64,000 nucleotides of DNA from an uncultured Oscillospiraceae bacterium. Lineage in GTDB: Bacteria > Bacillota > Clostridia > Oscillospirales > Oscillospiraceae. The stretch lies in the NCBI GenBank assembly GCA_910585815.1, contig CAJUFJ010000011.1, positions 5,224 to 69,223 of the forward strand, given 5' to 3'. The translations under genes and the position numbers were made by a program. The notes beneath the pieces were generated by a model. The model made no database searches and was not told where the DNA came from. It worked only from the letters and a program-made list of their open reading frames with translations. Position 1 is the stretch's first letter. Every line of letters starts with the position of its first letter. Positions 1 through 7,822 of this stretch are shown piece by piece.

Positions 1-453
1 GTAGCTGCGCACGGCGAAGTCCAGGGCCATCTTCGCCAGGTCGGACTGGCCGGCCTCCGGGTCGATGGCCTGGGCGGTGTCGGTGAGGGCGTGGTCCAGG
101 GCGTCCCGGAAGTAGGCGTATTGCTCCGGAGGGCTCTTTTCCAGGGCCCGGCCCGCCCCCATCAGCGCCCCGATGTCCCGGACGGACAGAACCTGTTTCA
201 GTGCCACCACGGCGGTGAGGTAGCCCAGGTGGGTGGGGCCGTAGCGTTTGCCCTCCGCCCGGGGCACCAGGCCGTCTTTAATATAGTTGTTCACCATGGC
301 GGAGGTGAGAACCGGCCCCCCGTCGAAGCGGATCAGCTGCCGGGGCATGTAGGAGATCAGCTGGTCCATATACAGGGCAATATCGGGCAGGTCCTCCCAG
401 GGGGAGGGCCGCTCCTGTTCCATGCGGGATTTGAGATTTTGCAGCTCGTCCAT
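1..453 (-). CDS. DUF1836 domain protein (3' end outside window)
   Basis: Reading frame open to the window edge, starting with ATG at 453 behind an AAAGGAA ribosome site; the first 151 codons are visible. The N-terminus (MDELQNLKSRMEQE) is followed by a MerR-like stretch in which a short helix-turn-helix (SAMVNNYIKDGLVP) precedes a segment read as YGPTHLGYLTAVVALKQVLS, the usual look of DUF1836 proteins of Clostridia, thought to be small DNA-binding regulators. The C-terminus is missing, so nothing can be said about the end. A good promoter lies just upstream. Family call fairly sure, target unknown. Confidence 0.75.
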   Translation of the reverse strand, partial: MDELQNLKSRMEQERPSPWEDLPDIALYMDQLISYMPRQLIRFDGGPVLTSAMVNNYIKDGLVPRAEGKRYGPTHLGYLTAVVALKQVLSVRDIGALMGAGRALEKSPPEQYAYFRDALDHALTDTAQAIDPEAGQSDLAKMALDFAVRSY

Positions 454-488
454 AGGCGGATTCCTTTTCTTTCCATGTGATGTTAACA

Positions 489-518
489 ATTATATCACAG
501 AATTTCGGGTATTGTAAA
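489..518 (-). promoter_or_regulatory. Sigma-A type promoter for the DUF1836 gene
   Basis: On the minus strand a TATAAT (489-494) is preceded at 17 nt by TTACAA (512-517), or at 18 nt by TTTACA. It is about 35 nt upstream of the ATG at 453. Confidence 0.6.
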
Positions 519-561
519 GTGTAAGTGAGCAATGTCCTGCCGCGTATTTTATCGCATCAAG

Positions 562-660
562 TAGGGGCGGCCTGTGGCCGCCCGTCTGTCACAGGCAGAT
601 ACACTCTTTGATTACGGGGGGTACGGGGGTTGCGGGCGGCCACAGGCCACTTCTACAGGG
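562..660. repeat. GC-rich palindromic repeat pair (GGGGCGGCC...type)
   Basis: A short palindrome built on GGGCGGCCTGTGGCCGCCC at 566-584 is followed near 637-655 by a second piece in opposite orientation (GCGGGCGGCCACAGGCC). The same unit recurs around 1796-1822 and 40661-40680. It fills most of the gap between the DUF1836 gene and its neighbour. These look like REP-type interspersed elements; function unknown. Confidence 0.65.
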
Positions 661-686
661 AAGGCGGCGAAGGGGACCCGCCCGGG

Positions 687-1577
687 TCAGCGGTTGCGCA
701 GATGCTCCATCCGGTGGTGGAGGCGCTCCAGCGCGCCGGCGTGGTCCAGAGACCGCAGCCGGGGGAAGGCCCGCAGCAGCCGCCGGTGGCCGAAGGAGTC
801 GCCGGCCAGCAGCGCCTGCATGGAGGCGTGCCAATCCTCCAGCTGCCGGCGGACCTGGGTCCGCTGCTCCTCCCGGTGCTGCTCCCACTCGGCCAGGTTG
901 TCGGCCAGCTCCGCCCGGCGCTCGGCCAGCCGGAAGGACAGCTCGTCCAGGTCCTCCTTCCAGCCCGCCCCCCGCTCGGCGGCGTCCAGCACCCGGTCGG
1001 CCAGATTCTCCCCGAACTCGTTGGAGGCCTCTCTGATTTTGGCGGCCAGCTCGTCGATCTGCGCCAGCCGGCGGTTCAGCTTGATAATGGTGGACACGGT
1101 GGCGGCCAGATCCACCGCCATCACCGCCCCCATCAGCGCCAGCAGGACAACGCCCAGAACCTGCGGGACGATGCGGATGAACAGCAGTACGGTGGGGTGA
1201 AGCAGCTTGACCACAAACATGCAGGCAAAGCCCCAGGCGATGGCGAAGCGCAGGCAGATGTAGCCACTGAGGTTAAAGGGCTCGTCGGAGTAGTCCCACC
1301 ACCGCTGATGGAACAGCTTTTCCAGGGCGAAGCCGGTGAGCCACTCCAGGGCGGAGGTGAGGACCACCGAGCCCAGAAACAGCAGGGGCAGGCTGCCCGC
1401 CAGGGGGGTGAGGCAGGTGAGGACGATCACCACGCCAAAGCCGTAGATGGGGCAGACGGGCCCGTTGAGAAAGCCCCGGTTGACGAAGGATCCAGTGACC
1501 AGGGCGGCGTAGCTCACCTCGGTGCACCAGCCCAGGAAGGCGTAGATGAAGAAAATCCAGAGAAGACGGTACAGCAT
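687..1577 (-). CDS. Putative ABC-transporter type IV / CmpB-like membrane protein
   Basis: 296 residues. The first half holds about four to five hydrophobic segments with the family marker FIYAFLGWCTEV near the N-terminus and GPVCPIYGFG, then LEWLTGFALEKLFHQRWWDYS, which matches the Bacillota family named putative ABC-transporter type IV (PF06541, CmpB). The C-terminal 130 residues are charged and coiled-coil-like (EELAAKIREASNEF, RLAERRAELADNLAEWEQ). No ATPase partner is adjacent, so the transporter label is nominal. It stands alone on the minus strand between repeat-rich gaps. Confidence 0.7.
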   Translation of the reverse strand: MLYRLLWIFFIYAFLGWCTEVSYAALVTGSFVNRGFLNGPVCPIYGFGVVIVLTCLTPLAGSLPLLFLGSVVLTSALEWLTGFALEKLFHQRWWDYSDEPFNLSGYICLRFAIAWGFACMFVVKLLHPTVLLFIRIVPQVLGVVLLALMGAVMAVDLAATVSTIIKLNRRLAQIDELAAKIREASNEFGENLADRVLDAAERGAGWKEDLDELSFRLAERRAELADNLAEWEQHREEQRTQVRRQLEDWHASMQALLAGDSFGHRRLLRAFPRLRSLDHAGALERLHHRMEHLRNR

Positions 1578-1920
1578 AACAGGCTCCTTATTTCGTATTT
1601 TTTAGGATATTATAGCCGTTTCCGTCCCGGTTGTCCAGCCCCTGGAGGGGGATGGGGGTATCCTGCCGCGCATTTAATCACAATCAGGAGAATTTGTAGG
1701 GGCGCAGAGTGCGCCTGCGGGCGGACAATGTCCGCCCCTACATAAAAAGCTGCGAATGAGACACACCTGAGGGGGATATAGGGGGGCGTCCCTTATGTAG
1801 GGGCGGCCTGTGGCCGCCCGTTCCCAAAACAAATCCTTTTGCGGGCGGCCAGCAAAAACGACCGGAGCCGCGCTGTCCGCGCCGCTCCGGCCGTGCTGCG
1901 TTGCGTTGAAAAGGGGGCGG
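1578..1920. other. 343-bp gene-free gap made of repeats
   Basis: No convincing gene. It contains an inverted pair TGTAGGGGCG (1695-1704) / CGCCCCTACA (1733-1742), a copy of the GGGGCGGCC palindrome at 1796-1822, a related piece at 1841-1853, and the terminator of the XpaC-like gene at its right end. Confidence 0.7.
1853..1891 (-). terminator. Intrinsic terminator of the XpaC-like gene
   Basis: On the minus strand the arms CCGGAGCGGCGC and GCGCGGCTCCGG (one mismatch) are followed by TCGTTTTTG. It lies about 30 nt past the stop codon at 1921. Confidence 0.75.
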
Positions 1921-3132
1921 TCACAGCCCCAGGGTGAGGCCCTCCTGGTCGGACAGGCCGTCCTTGGCCAGCATCCGCTCCAACACCTCCACGTCGGTGG
2001 TGATGTCCATGGCGTCCCCCTGAAACAGGAGGTCCAGCTGCTTCTCGAAGCCCTCCACCACCTTATCCATCATCCCCTCGATGCGGGACATGGCGGCGGT
2101 GATGTTCTGGCCGGACACCTCCTGATCCTCCAGCTGGGCATAGGCCCGGAGGATTTTCAGGGTGGTGGGCAGGTAGTAGCTCAAAAAGCTGTGGAGCTGG
2201 ACGGCCTTGTCGGGGTGGGTCTTCTGGTAATCCAGAATTTTGGCGGTAATGACCCCGATCCGGTCGATCTGGGCGGACATCTTTTCGTTGTCGATGGCGT
2301 CGTTCACCGCCCGTATCTCGGCCAGGATAGCGTTTTCGTCGGCCTTGGGGGGCGGAGGCGGGGCGGTCTGCTCCCGGGGGGCGCCGGTGAGGCCGTCGCC
2401 GGAGAGGACCAGCCGGTCGCCGCCGTAATCCAGAAAGCCCTGAGGGAAAATGCCGTCGTCCAGCATGTCGGCCAGGTCGTCCCGGACCTTGGCGGGGGGC
2501 AGTCCGGTGGCCGAGGCCAGGGCGGAGATGGACACCGAGCTCTGCCGGCCGATCATAGCCATGTAGTTGCGCCAGCGGCTGGCCTGTTTGCGCTTGCGCA
2601 GCCCGGCCCACAGGCCGCCCAAGCCGGCGGCGGCGATGCAGGGCAGCACCATCAGCTCCATAATTTCCTCAATGAAAAAGGCAAAATCGCCGTTGAACAG
2701 CCAGTACAGCGGGTCGCCCAGGCTGCTGATAAAGCCGATGAGGCAGCCAGCGGCGGTGGCGGCCCCGGCGATGGCCCAGTTTTTGCCCTTCTTGTCCAGC
2801 TCGGCGATCAGGTCGCGGCCCCGGTCCTTCTTTTTTCTGGGCTTGAGCAGGGCCTGCTTCCGGGCGGGGCCGGCGGGCTCCTCCCAGGCGGGAGCGGCCT
2901 GGGGAGGCTCCTCCCAGGAGGAGGCCTCATAGGTGGTGCGAGCCCCCACGTCCCTCTGGCTGTACTGCTGCTGATAGTAGGGGTGCCGGCCCTTTTTCTT
3001 GTTGCCGCTGAGCATCTTCAGCACAATCATCAGCACGCCCACCGGGGCGGCGATGCCGGTAAAGATCAGCCCCAGGGCAATGAGCCAGTAAAATCCGTCG
3101 CCGTTATTTTTTTGACCTTGGTAGTCTGCCAT
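1921..3132 (-). CDS. XpaC-like (5-bromo-4-chloroindolyl phosphate hydrolysis) family protein
   Basis: 403 residues from ATG at 3132; the frame is open further upstream, but this ATG begins the recognisable protein (MADYQGQKNNGDGFYWL). Order: one N-terminal membrane segment (LIALGLIFTGIAAPVGVLMIV), a low-complexity Pro/Glu/Trp linker, two more hydrophobic segments around residues 120-185, a winged-helix-like stretch (SVSISALASATGLPPAKVRDDL), then a helical C-terminal domain with HSFLSYYLPTTLKILRAYAQL, which matches XpaC (PF10112). XpaC homologues were named for an indicator-substrate phenotype; the biochemical role is unknown. Divergent from the VanW-family gene. Confidence 0.75.
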   Translation of the reverse strand: MADYQGQKNNGDGFYWLIALGLIFTGIAAPVGVLMIVLKMLSGNKKKGRHPYYQQQYSQRDVGARTTYEASSWEEPPQAAPAWEEPAGPARKQALLKPRKKKDRGRDLIAELDKKGKNWAIAGAATAAGCLIGFISSLGDPLYWLFNGDFAFFIEEIMELMVLPCIAAAGLGGLWAGLRKRKQASRWRNYMAMIGRQSSVSISALASATGLPPAKVRDDLADMLDDGIFPQGFLDYGGDRLVLSGDGLTGAPREQTAPPPPPKADENAILAEIRAVNDAIDNEKMSAQIDRIGVITAKILDYQKTHPDKAVQLHSFLSYYLPTTLKILRAYAQLEDQEVSGQNITAAMSRIEGMMDKVVEGFEKQLDLLFQGDAMDITTDVEVLERMLAKDGLSDQEGLTLGL

Positions 3133-3484
3133 GTTGTACCCCCGTATCCCCGCCGGTCCCTCTCGCCGGCGGCTGTGCTGATGTATTAACACTATAACAG
3201 AAAATCCCCAAAATGGAATTGATTTTTTCTTAAAATTCGGTGAAGAAATGGGGCGGTGTGTTACAAAGCCTATCATAACGCAGGATGGAAAAAAAGTAAA
3301 TGGCTCAATCTGGTTTTTTGGTGAAATCTTTCTGCGGACTTGTAACTATTCTGTAATTATTTCGGGGGGAGGCCGTGCTATAATAGAAAATCGGTATGCA
3401 ATATGCGGCCATGATATCAAAGGGACACACAGCATCCTGTGTGCGCCGGTCCGGACCTGGATCGGACAGGAAGGAATTAGTGCA
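3133..3484. other. 352-bp divergent regulatory region
   Basis: Separates the XpaC-like gene (minus) from the VanW gene (plus). It is visibly more AT-rich than the flanking genes. It contains two TGTAA units 11 bp apart (3341-3345, 3352-3356), a TATAAT at 3379-3384 for the plus-strand gene and a possible TATAGT for the minus-strand gene near 3190. No gene seen. Confidence 0.6.
3341..3384 (+). promoter_or_regulatory. Promoter with tandem TGTAA boxes upstream of the VanW gene
   Basis: TATAAT at 3379-3384 has a poor -35 region, but directly upstream are TGTAACTATTC and TGTAATTATTT, an 11-bp-spaced direct repeat at 3341 and 3352. This spacing is typical of OmpR/PhoB-family response regulator sites. 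Similar boxes precede two other envelope genes in the window. Confidence 0.5.
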
Positions 3485-5350
3485 ATGGATGGACAGCGAG
3501 TAGATAAGAGCGCGGGTGGCGGCAAGCTGCCCTGGATTATCACCGGCACGGTGGTGGGACTTCTGGCGGCGGCCTACCTGGGCACCTGCGCCTGGGCGGC
3601 GGGCCGGGATACCATCCTGCCCAACGTGTCGGTGGCGGGGATTGACGTCTCCGGTATGACATCGGAGCAGGCCCGGGCGACGGTGGAAGACACCGTGGCC
3701 CGGCAGGGCAAGGACATTTCCCTCTCCCTGACCTATGAGGACCTGGAGGAGGAGCTGGATGTCAGCAAGCTGGCGGTGGACGCCGCCCGGAGCGCCCAGG
3801 AGGCCTGGAACGTGGGCCACGATAATTTCCTTACCGGCGGCCCCCGGCTGGTTGGCCACATGCTGGGCATGTCCAGCCAGCTGCCCCTGGCCCTCCCCGA
3901 GGAGGAGCCCGCCCAGGCCGAGCTGATGGAGCGGATGGAGCAGGCGGTGAGCGCCGCGGTGGAGGACCACGGCTATCAGGTGGAGGGCGACCAGCTGGTT
4001 ATGACCAAGGGGGCCCCGGTCACCACCGTAAACTGGGATGATGCAAAGGCTCAGATGGAGGAGAAGCTCCAGCAGGCCTTTGTGGAGCGGTTCAGCGGAA
4101 AGAGCGACGCGGTAGACGCCACCGTGGCCCTGTCCGCCACCCAGAGCGAGACCCAGGAGCCCGATTTCGAGGCCATCCACCGGGAGGTGTACGCCGAACC
4201 CAAGGACGCCGCCCTAGACCTGGACTCCATGGAGATCACCGACCACACCGTGGGGGTGGACTTCAACGTGGATGATCTGAAAACCGCCTACCGGAACGCC
4301 AAAGGCGGCGAGACCTTCTCCATCCCCCTCACCATCACCCGGCCCAAGGTGACCAAGGACGACTTGGGGGGCCAGCTGTTCAAGGACCTGCTGGGGGAGG
4401 GCACCACCCATGTGTCCGGCTCGGCCAACCGCAAGCACAATGTGAAGCTGGCCGCCGAGGCCTGCAACAATAAAATCCTCCTGCCCGGGGAGGAGTTCTC
4501 CTATAACAACACCACCGGCAGCCGCACCGTGGAGAAGGGCTACCGGGAGGCCCCCATCTACGCGGGGAACAAGTCGGACACCGGTGTGGGCGGCGGCGTG
4601 TGCCAGCCCTCCTCCACCATCTACTTCGCGGTGCTCCACACCAGTCTGGAGATTGTGGAGCGCCACGCCCACGGCTTTAACACCGGCTACGTGGAGCCCG
4701 GCATGGACGCCACCGTCTTTTTCGGCGTGCAGGACTTCCGCTTTAAAAACAGCACCGACTACCCCATCAAGATCGTCACCAGCAGCTACGACGCCAAGGG
4801 GGGCCGGTATCTGAACGTGAAAATCTACGGCACCAATCCCGACGGCATCTACGCCGTCCCCCGGAGCAATACATTCAACCGGGTGAGCCCCACCACCGTC
4901 TACCAGCCCGACCCCGACGTGCCCCAGGGCACCTTGGTGCTGGACCGGGAGCAATACGCCTATGTGGGCATCAGCGCCCAGACCTACCGGGATATCTACG
5001 ACAAGGCGGGCAACCTGCTGGAGACCCAGGACATGGGCAAGAGCAAGTACAACATGCGGCCCAATACCTACCACTATAATCCTGCCGACGGCGACCCCTC
5101 CACCTGGGTGGACGGCAAGCCCGGTGGCGGCACAACTACCGACCCTGGTACAACCACTGATCCCGGTACCACCACCGACCCGGGCACCACTACTCCCCCG
5201 ACCAATCCACCGGTGGACCCCGGGACCACGCCGCCGCCCACCGACCCCGGCACAACCGATCCGGGCACCCTACCCCCCGCCGACTCCGGGACCCCGCCCC
5301 CCTCTGACACGGGGATCACCCCCATCGACCCCAGCCAGATGGCGGGATAA
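3485..5350 (+). CDS. VanW family protein with peptidoglycan-binding-like repeats
   Basis: 621 residues from ATG at 3485, chosen because AGGAAGGAATT precedes it and a classic signal/anchor follows (LPWIITGTVVGLLAAAYLGT). Residues about 45-290 contain two PG_binding_4/YoaR-type segments (NVSVAGIDVSGMTSEQA; TVGVDFNVDDLKTAYRNA). The VanW core, about residues 310-450, shows FSYNNTTGSRTVEKGY, GVGGGVCQPSSTIYFAVL and ERHAHGFNTGYVEPGMDATV. The last 60 residues are a Thr/Pro/Gly/Asp spacer like those of wall-spanning proteins. VanW-domain proteins are exported and associated with the cell wall; the activity is not established. Possibly controlled through the upstream TGTAA boxes. Confidence 0.85.
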   Translation: MDGQRVDKSAGGGKLPWIITGTVVGLLAAAYLGTCAWAAGRDTILPNVSVAGIDVSGMTSEQARATVEDTVARQGKDISLSLTYEDLEEELDVSKLAVDAARSAQEAWNVGHDNFLTGGPRLVGHMLGMSSQLPLALPEEEPAQAELMERMEQAVSAAVEDHGYQVEGDQLVMTKGAPVTTVNWDDAKAQMEEKLQQAFVERFSGKSDAVDATVALSATQSETQEPDFEAIHREVYAEPKDAALDLDSMEITDHTVGVDFNVDDLKTAYRNAKGGETFSIPLTITRPKVTKDDLGGQLFKDLLGEGTTHVSGSANRKHNVKLAAEACNNKILLPGEEFSYNNTTGSRTVEKGYREAPIYAGNKSDTGVGGGVCQPSSTIYFAVLHTSLEIVERHAHGFNTGYVEPGMDATVFFGVQDFRFKNSTDYPIKIVTSSYDAKGGRYLNVKIYGTNPDGIYAVPRSNTFNRVSPTTVYQPDPDVPQGTLVLDREQYAYVGISAQTYRDIYDKAGNLLETQDMGKSKYNMRPNTYHYNPADGDPSTWVDGKPGGGTTTDPGTTTDPGTTTDPGTTTPPTNPPVDPGTTPPPTDPGTTDPGTLPPADSGTPPPSDTGITPIDPSQMAG

Positions 5351-5411
5351 CGGAGCGCGGGGCGTGTAATGTCCGCCCCTGCATAAAGAGAACACCGAAA
5401 GAGGAAAAAAC

Positions 5412-6089
5412 ATGTTTCAAGGCTACACCCAGGGCGCCATCGACTTTTTATGGGGCCTGAAGCTGAACAACGAGCGGGCCTGGTTCCAGGAGCACAAGCA
5501 GGAGTTCACCGACCTGGTGGACCGGCCAACCAGGGAGCTGGCCACCCAATTGACGGAGGATATGACAGAAGCCTTCCCCAGGCTGGGCCTGGAGCTGAAG
5601 GTGAGCCGCATCTACCGGGACGCCCGGCGGCTCTTTGGCCGGGGGCCCTACAAGGACCACCTCTGGTTCTCCCTGCGCAAGCCGGGGGAGCAGGACGGGC
5701 GTATTCCCTGCTTCTGGTTTGAGATCGCCCCCGACCACTACGGCTACGGTATGGGCTGCTGGGAGATGCTTCCCACTACCATGGCCAAACTCCGCGCCCG
5801 CATCGACCGGGACCCCAAGCCCGTGGAAAAACTGGCCCGGGCGGTGGCGCGGCGGGGGGAGTTTCACCTGGAGGGCCAGGAGTACAAGCGCCCCAAGGGG
5901 GACCCTGGCCCGCTGCTCTATCCCTGGTACAACCGGAAGGGGCTGGGCTTCACCAGTGAGCACAACTGCGAGGGGGTGTTCTTTACCCCGGAGCTGGCCG
6001 GCCAGGTGCTGGAGGGGTGGAAGTCCCTGGTGCCCCAGTATCAGTTCCTGTGCGCCCTGCCCGGAGACCAGGAACCGGAACATATGTGA
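5412..6089 (+). CDS. DUF2461 family protein
   Basis: 225 residues, ATG behind AAAGAGGAAAAAAC. The sequence begins FQGYTQGAIDFLWGLKLNNE and continues FQEHKQEFTDLVDRPTREL, RIYRDARRLFGRGPYKDHLW and GYGMGCWEM, the conserved pattern of the DUF2461/TIGR02453 family. Members are cytosolic and of unknown biochemical function. It follows the VanW gene after 61 bp and ends in a strong terminator. Confidence 0.85.
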   Translation: MFQGYTQGAIDFLWGLKLNNERAWFQEHKQEFTDLVDRPTRELATQLTEDMTEAFPRLGLELKVSRIYRDARRLFGRGPYKDHLWFSLRKPGEQDGRIPCFWFEIAPDHYGYGMGCWEMLPTTMAKLRARIDRDPKPVEKLARAVARRGEFHLEGQEYKRPKGDPGPLLYPWYNRKGLGFTSEHNCEGVFFTPELAGQVLEGWKSLVPQYQFLCALPGDQEPEHM

Positions 6090-6094
6090 GCATA

Positions 6095-6127
6095 GAGGGC
6101 CCTTCCAGCCGGAAGGGCCCTCATTTT
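6095..6127 (+). terminator. Intrinsic terminator after the DUF2461 gene
   Basis: GAGGGCCCTTCC, loop AGCC, GGAAGGGCCCTC, then ATTTTG; 12 perfect pairs. Confidence 0.85.
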
Positions 6128-6203
6128 GCAGGATTCCGCCTGCAATTATGCAAAACGTAAAAATCCGAGGGGTATATTTGTTGAATAAAACGAACAAAAA
6201 TAC

Positions 6204-6232
6204 TTGACAGGATTACAGTAGTGTGGTAAATT
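6204..6232 (+). promoter_or_regulatory. Strong promoter of a probable non-coding RNA
   Basis: Perfect TTGACA (6204-6209), 17-nt spacer, TAAATT at 6227-6232 with an extended TG motif at 6224-6225. Transcription would begin near 6239. No substantial reading frame follows. Confidence 0.75.
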
Positions 6233-6238
6233 ATAACC

Positions 6239-6696
6239 AGACAAAGGAAAGGTGAGTCCAATGTACAAGTAAGTGCCCCAGCAGCTGAAACGAAACGTCT
6301 GGTCAAACAATTTTGTATCAACATCTGTGATCGGCCATGAGAGGGAGCCAAGGAGAGACAACTAAGCTTCAGGATTCTTAAGAAGCTCTGAAAATCAGGG
6401 TATCTCCAGAAAAAGACCGGCAAGGACAGATCGTTTCAGTCAGCGCAAAGCGGCAGACCGAAAGGGCAAACAGGAAGGGAATCCGACCAAGGGCCTCACA
6501 TATGAGGAGTCAGGCTGTAATAACGGCAACAAAGAGATGGTCGTGGAAGAACTGGAGGATTGCCGGCGGAATGCAGTGGAGCGTATCCAATAGAAACGGA
6601 GGTAGCCATATGATGTTAGATAATAAGACAGAACAGGAATGACCCTTGACTGTAACGGATTACGAAACGGACAGTCAAGGGTCATTTCTTTTTTTG
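6239..6696 (+). ncRNA. Probable large non-coding RNA, class not recognised
   Basis: About 455 nt between a near-consensus promoter and a strong intrinsic terminator, with no frame longer than a few dozen codons on either strand that looks protein-like. Composition is visibly less GC-rich than the neighbouring genes. Internal pairings are easy to see: AGCTTC/GAAGCT around 6364-6388 and CCTCA/TGAGG around 6494-6507; there are several purine-rich loops (GAAAGGGCAAACAGGAAGGG near 6460). Signature sequences of RNase P RNA, tmRNA and group I/II introns were looked for and not found. Possible known classes are ROOL or raiA-type RNAs, but I cannot assign one. It might also encode very short peptides. 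Confidence 0.6.
6640..6696 (+). terminator. Terminator of the non-coding RNA
   Basis: TGACCCTTGACTGT (6640-6653), 17-nt loop, ACAGTCAAGGGTCA (6671-6684), then TTTCTTTTTTTG; 14 perfect pairs. Confidence 0.9.
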
Positions 6697-6700
6697 TGGA

Positions 6701-6724
6701 ACGGCCGCAGGGCCGTTTTTTTCC
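6701..6724 (+). terminator. Second, tandem terminator
   Basis: ACGGCC GCAG GGCCGT followed by a T-run, right behind the first terminator and just before the stop codon of the convergent XRE gene. Tandem termination suggests a strongly transcribed upstream unit. Confidence 0.65.
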
Positions 6725-6726
6725 GT

Positions 6727-6969
6727 TCAGGACTTCGCGGTCCGTTTGGGGTAGGGCCGCATCTCGGGGGTCCGTCCAAGGATGTAGTCGGTGGAGGTGT
6801 CCAGGGTGTCGGCCAGGAAGCTCAGCATGGCCAGCGGCATCCTGCGCACGCCGTTTTCATAGTCGCAGTAGGTGGTTTGGGAAATCCCCATCAGGTCGCC
6901 CATGTCCTTCTGCGTCAGCTTGCGGTCCCTGCGGAGCTCTTTCAGAATATCGGAATAGATTGGTTTCAT
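6727..6969 (-). CDS. XRE-family helix-turn-helix regulator
   Basis: 80 residues. Nearly the whole protein is a Cro/C1-type HTH domain: LKELRRDRKLTQKDMGDLMG, then the recognition helix ISQTTYCDYENGVRRMPLAML and LADTLDTSTDYILGRT, a very common ending for small clostridial XRE repressors. GAGGTATTT precedes the ATG. Divergent from the SLOG gene, whose promoter lies in the 98-bp gap, so it may control that gene and itself. Confidence 0.85.
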   Translation of the reverse strand: MKPIYSDILKELRRDRKLTQKDMGDLMGISQTTYCDYENGVRRMPLAMLSFLADTLDTSTDYILGRTPEMRPYPKRTAKS

Positions 6970-6998
6970 AAATACCTCATTATTTAACCAGTGAGATA

Positions 6999-7027
6999 TT
7001 TACATTTTGTGTTGCCTCTGCTATAAT
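6999..7027 (+). promoter_or_regulatory. Promoter of the SLOG-family gene
   Basis: TTTACA (6999-7004), 17-nt spacer, TATAAT (7022-7027), 40 nt before the ATG at 7068. Confidence 0.7.
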
Positions 7028-7067
7028 ATGCTAAAAAATTGAACCATATCAATTTTGAGGGGTACAC

Positions 7068-7400
7068 ATGATCGTTGCAATTGTCGGCTCAAGAAATCTG
7101 AGCATACCGGATTTGAGCCCCTATCTGCCGGAGGGTACGACGGAAATCGTTTCAGGCGGAGCCCGGGGAGTGGACGCCTGCGCCCGGGCGTGGGCCAGGG
7201 AAAACCGCCTGAAGCTGACGGAATTTCTGCCCGAATACGAAAAATATGGGCGGAACGCACCGTTAAAGCGGAATCTGCAAATAATCGCCTACGCCGACCT
7301 GGTGGTGGCCTTCTGGGACGGGGTGTCCCGGGGGACGAAGCACGTAATCGACAGCTGCAAGCGGCAGAACATCCCCATTTTTGTCCATCTGATCAGATAA
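7068..7400 (+). CDS. YspA/YpsA-related SLOG domain protein (DUF2493-like)
   Basis: 110 residues: a single Rossmann-like domain beginning IVAIVGSRNLS, with the nucleotide-binding loop IVSGGARGVDACARAWARE near residue 30 and a late AYADLVVAFWDGVSRGTKHVI strand-loop. This fits the SLOG superfamily (YspA, cpYpsA-related), which is thought to bind nucleotides or nucleotide-derived ligands. GAGGGG precedes the ATG. It stands alone with its own promoter and terminator, opposite an XRE regulator; function unknown. Confidence 0.75.
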   Translation: MIVAIVGSRNLSIPDLSPYLPEGTTEIVSGGARGVDACARAWARENRLKLTEFLPEYEKYGRNAPLKRNLQIIAYADLVVAFWDGVSRGTKHVIDSCKRQNIPIFVHLIR

Positions 7401-7403
7401 AAT

Positions 7404-7431
7404 GCCTCCCTTTCCACAGGGAGGCGTTTTC
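7404..7431 (+). terminator. Terminator after the SLOG gene
   Basis: CCTCCC TTTCCACA GGGAGG followed by CGTTTTCG, between convergent genes. Confidence 0.7.
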
Positions 7432-7439
7432 GCTGCCCG

Positions 7440-7631
7440 TTAAAGTTCATCCAGGCGGTCGGCGGCGCGGTCGATTTTGCGCTGTAAATACTCCAGGACC
7501 GTTTGCAGGTTGGCCCGGTTCATGTCGCCGTCGCTGGCAGACAGCTCCGCCAGCATCAGCATCTGATGGAGGCTGCGGTCAATCTCATCCAGCGAGTCCA
7601 GGGCCTCCTGGGGCAGGGTGTATTCGTCCAT
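7440..7631 (-). CDS. Small hypothetical helical protein
   Basis: 63 residues (MDEYTLPQEALDSLDEIDRS...). No family recognised. The sequence is acidic and entirely helix-prone with heptad-like leucines (LHQMLMLAEL, LQTVLEYLQRKIDRA), so a small coiled-coil or four-helix protein is likely. An AAAGGAG site lies about 12 nt before the ATG, slightly far. Convergent to the SLOG gene. Confidence 0.55.
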   Translation of the reverse strand: MDEYTLPQEALDSLDEIDRSLHQMLMLAELSASDGDMNRANLQTVLEYLQRKIDRAADRLDEL

Positions 7632-7709
7632 TGGGAGGGTACGCTCCTTTCACGGTGTCATAAACAAGGATAGCACAGCCGGGGCGGAAAAGCAACGGGA
7701 AACATTGGA

Positions 7710-7736
7710 TTAGCACTCAAAGCAGTTGAGTGCTAA
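7710..7736. promoter_or_regulatory. CIRCE operator (HrcA binding site)
   Basis: TTAGCACTC, nine bases, GAGTGCTAA: a perfect CIRCE inverted repeat 86 bp upstream of clpB. HrcA, the repressor that reads CIRCE in Bacillota, is not in this window. Confidence 0.95.
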
Positions 7737-7822
7737 AAATTCACACTATGTTCATGAAATCTCCGCCGGAGCGGCCTATACTACAAGCATACCGCAGGCT
7801 TATTCCTGAAAGGAGTGTTAGT

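Noticed and set aside
630..1745. 371-codon plus-strand frame opposite the CmpB-like gene
   Set aside because: Runs through repeats and has no ribosome site; the minus strand holds the recognisable membrane protein.
1810..3189. 459-codon plus-strand frame opposite the XpaC-like gene
   Set aside because: Gly/His/Val-rich antisense translation with no recognisable domain.
6260..6271. Three-codon frame ATG-TAC-AAG-TAA after an AAAGGAAAGGTGAG stretch at the start of the putative RNA
   Set aside because: Too short to judge; the purine-rich stretch may belong to the RNA structure.
6239..6696. RNase P RNA, tmRNA or group II intron identity for the unknown RNA
   Set aside because: No GAGGAAAGUCC-type P RNA core, no tmRNA acceptor ends, no intron GUGCG start or domain V.
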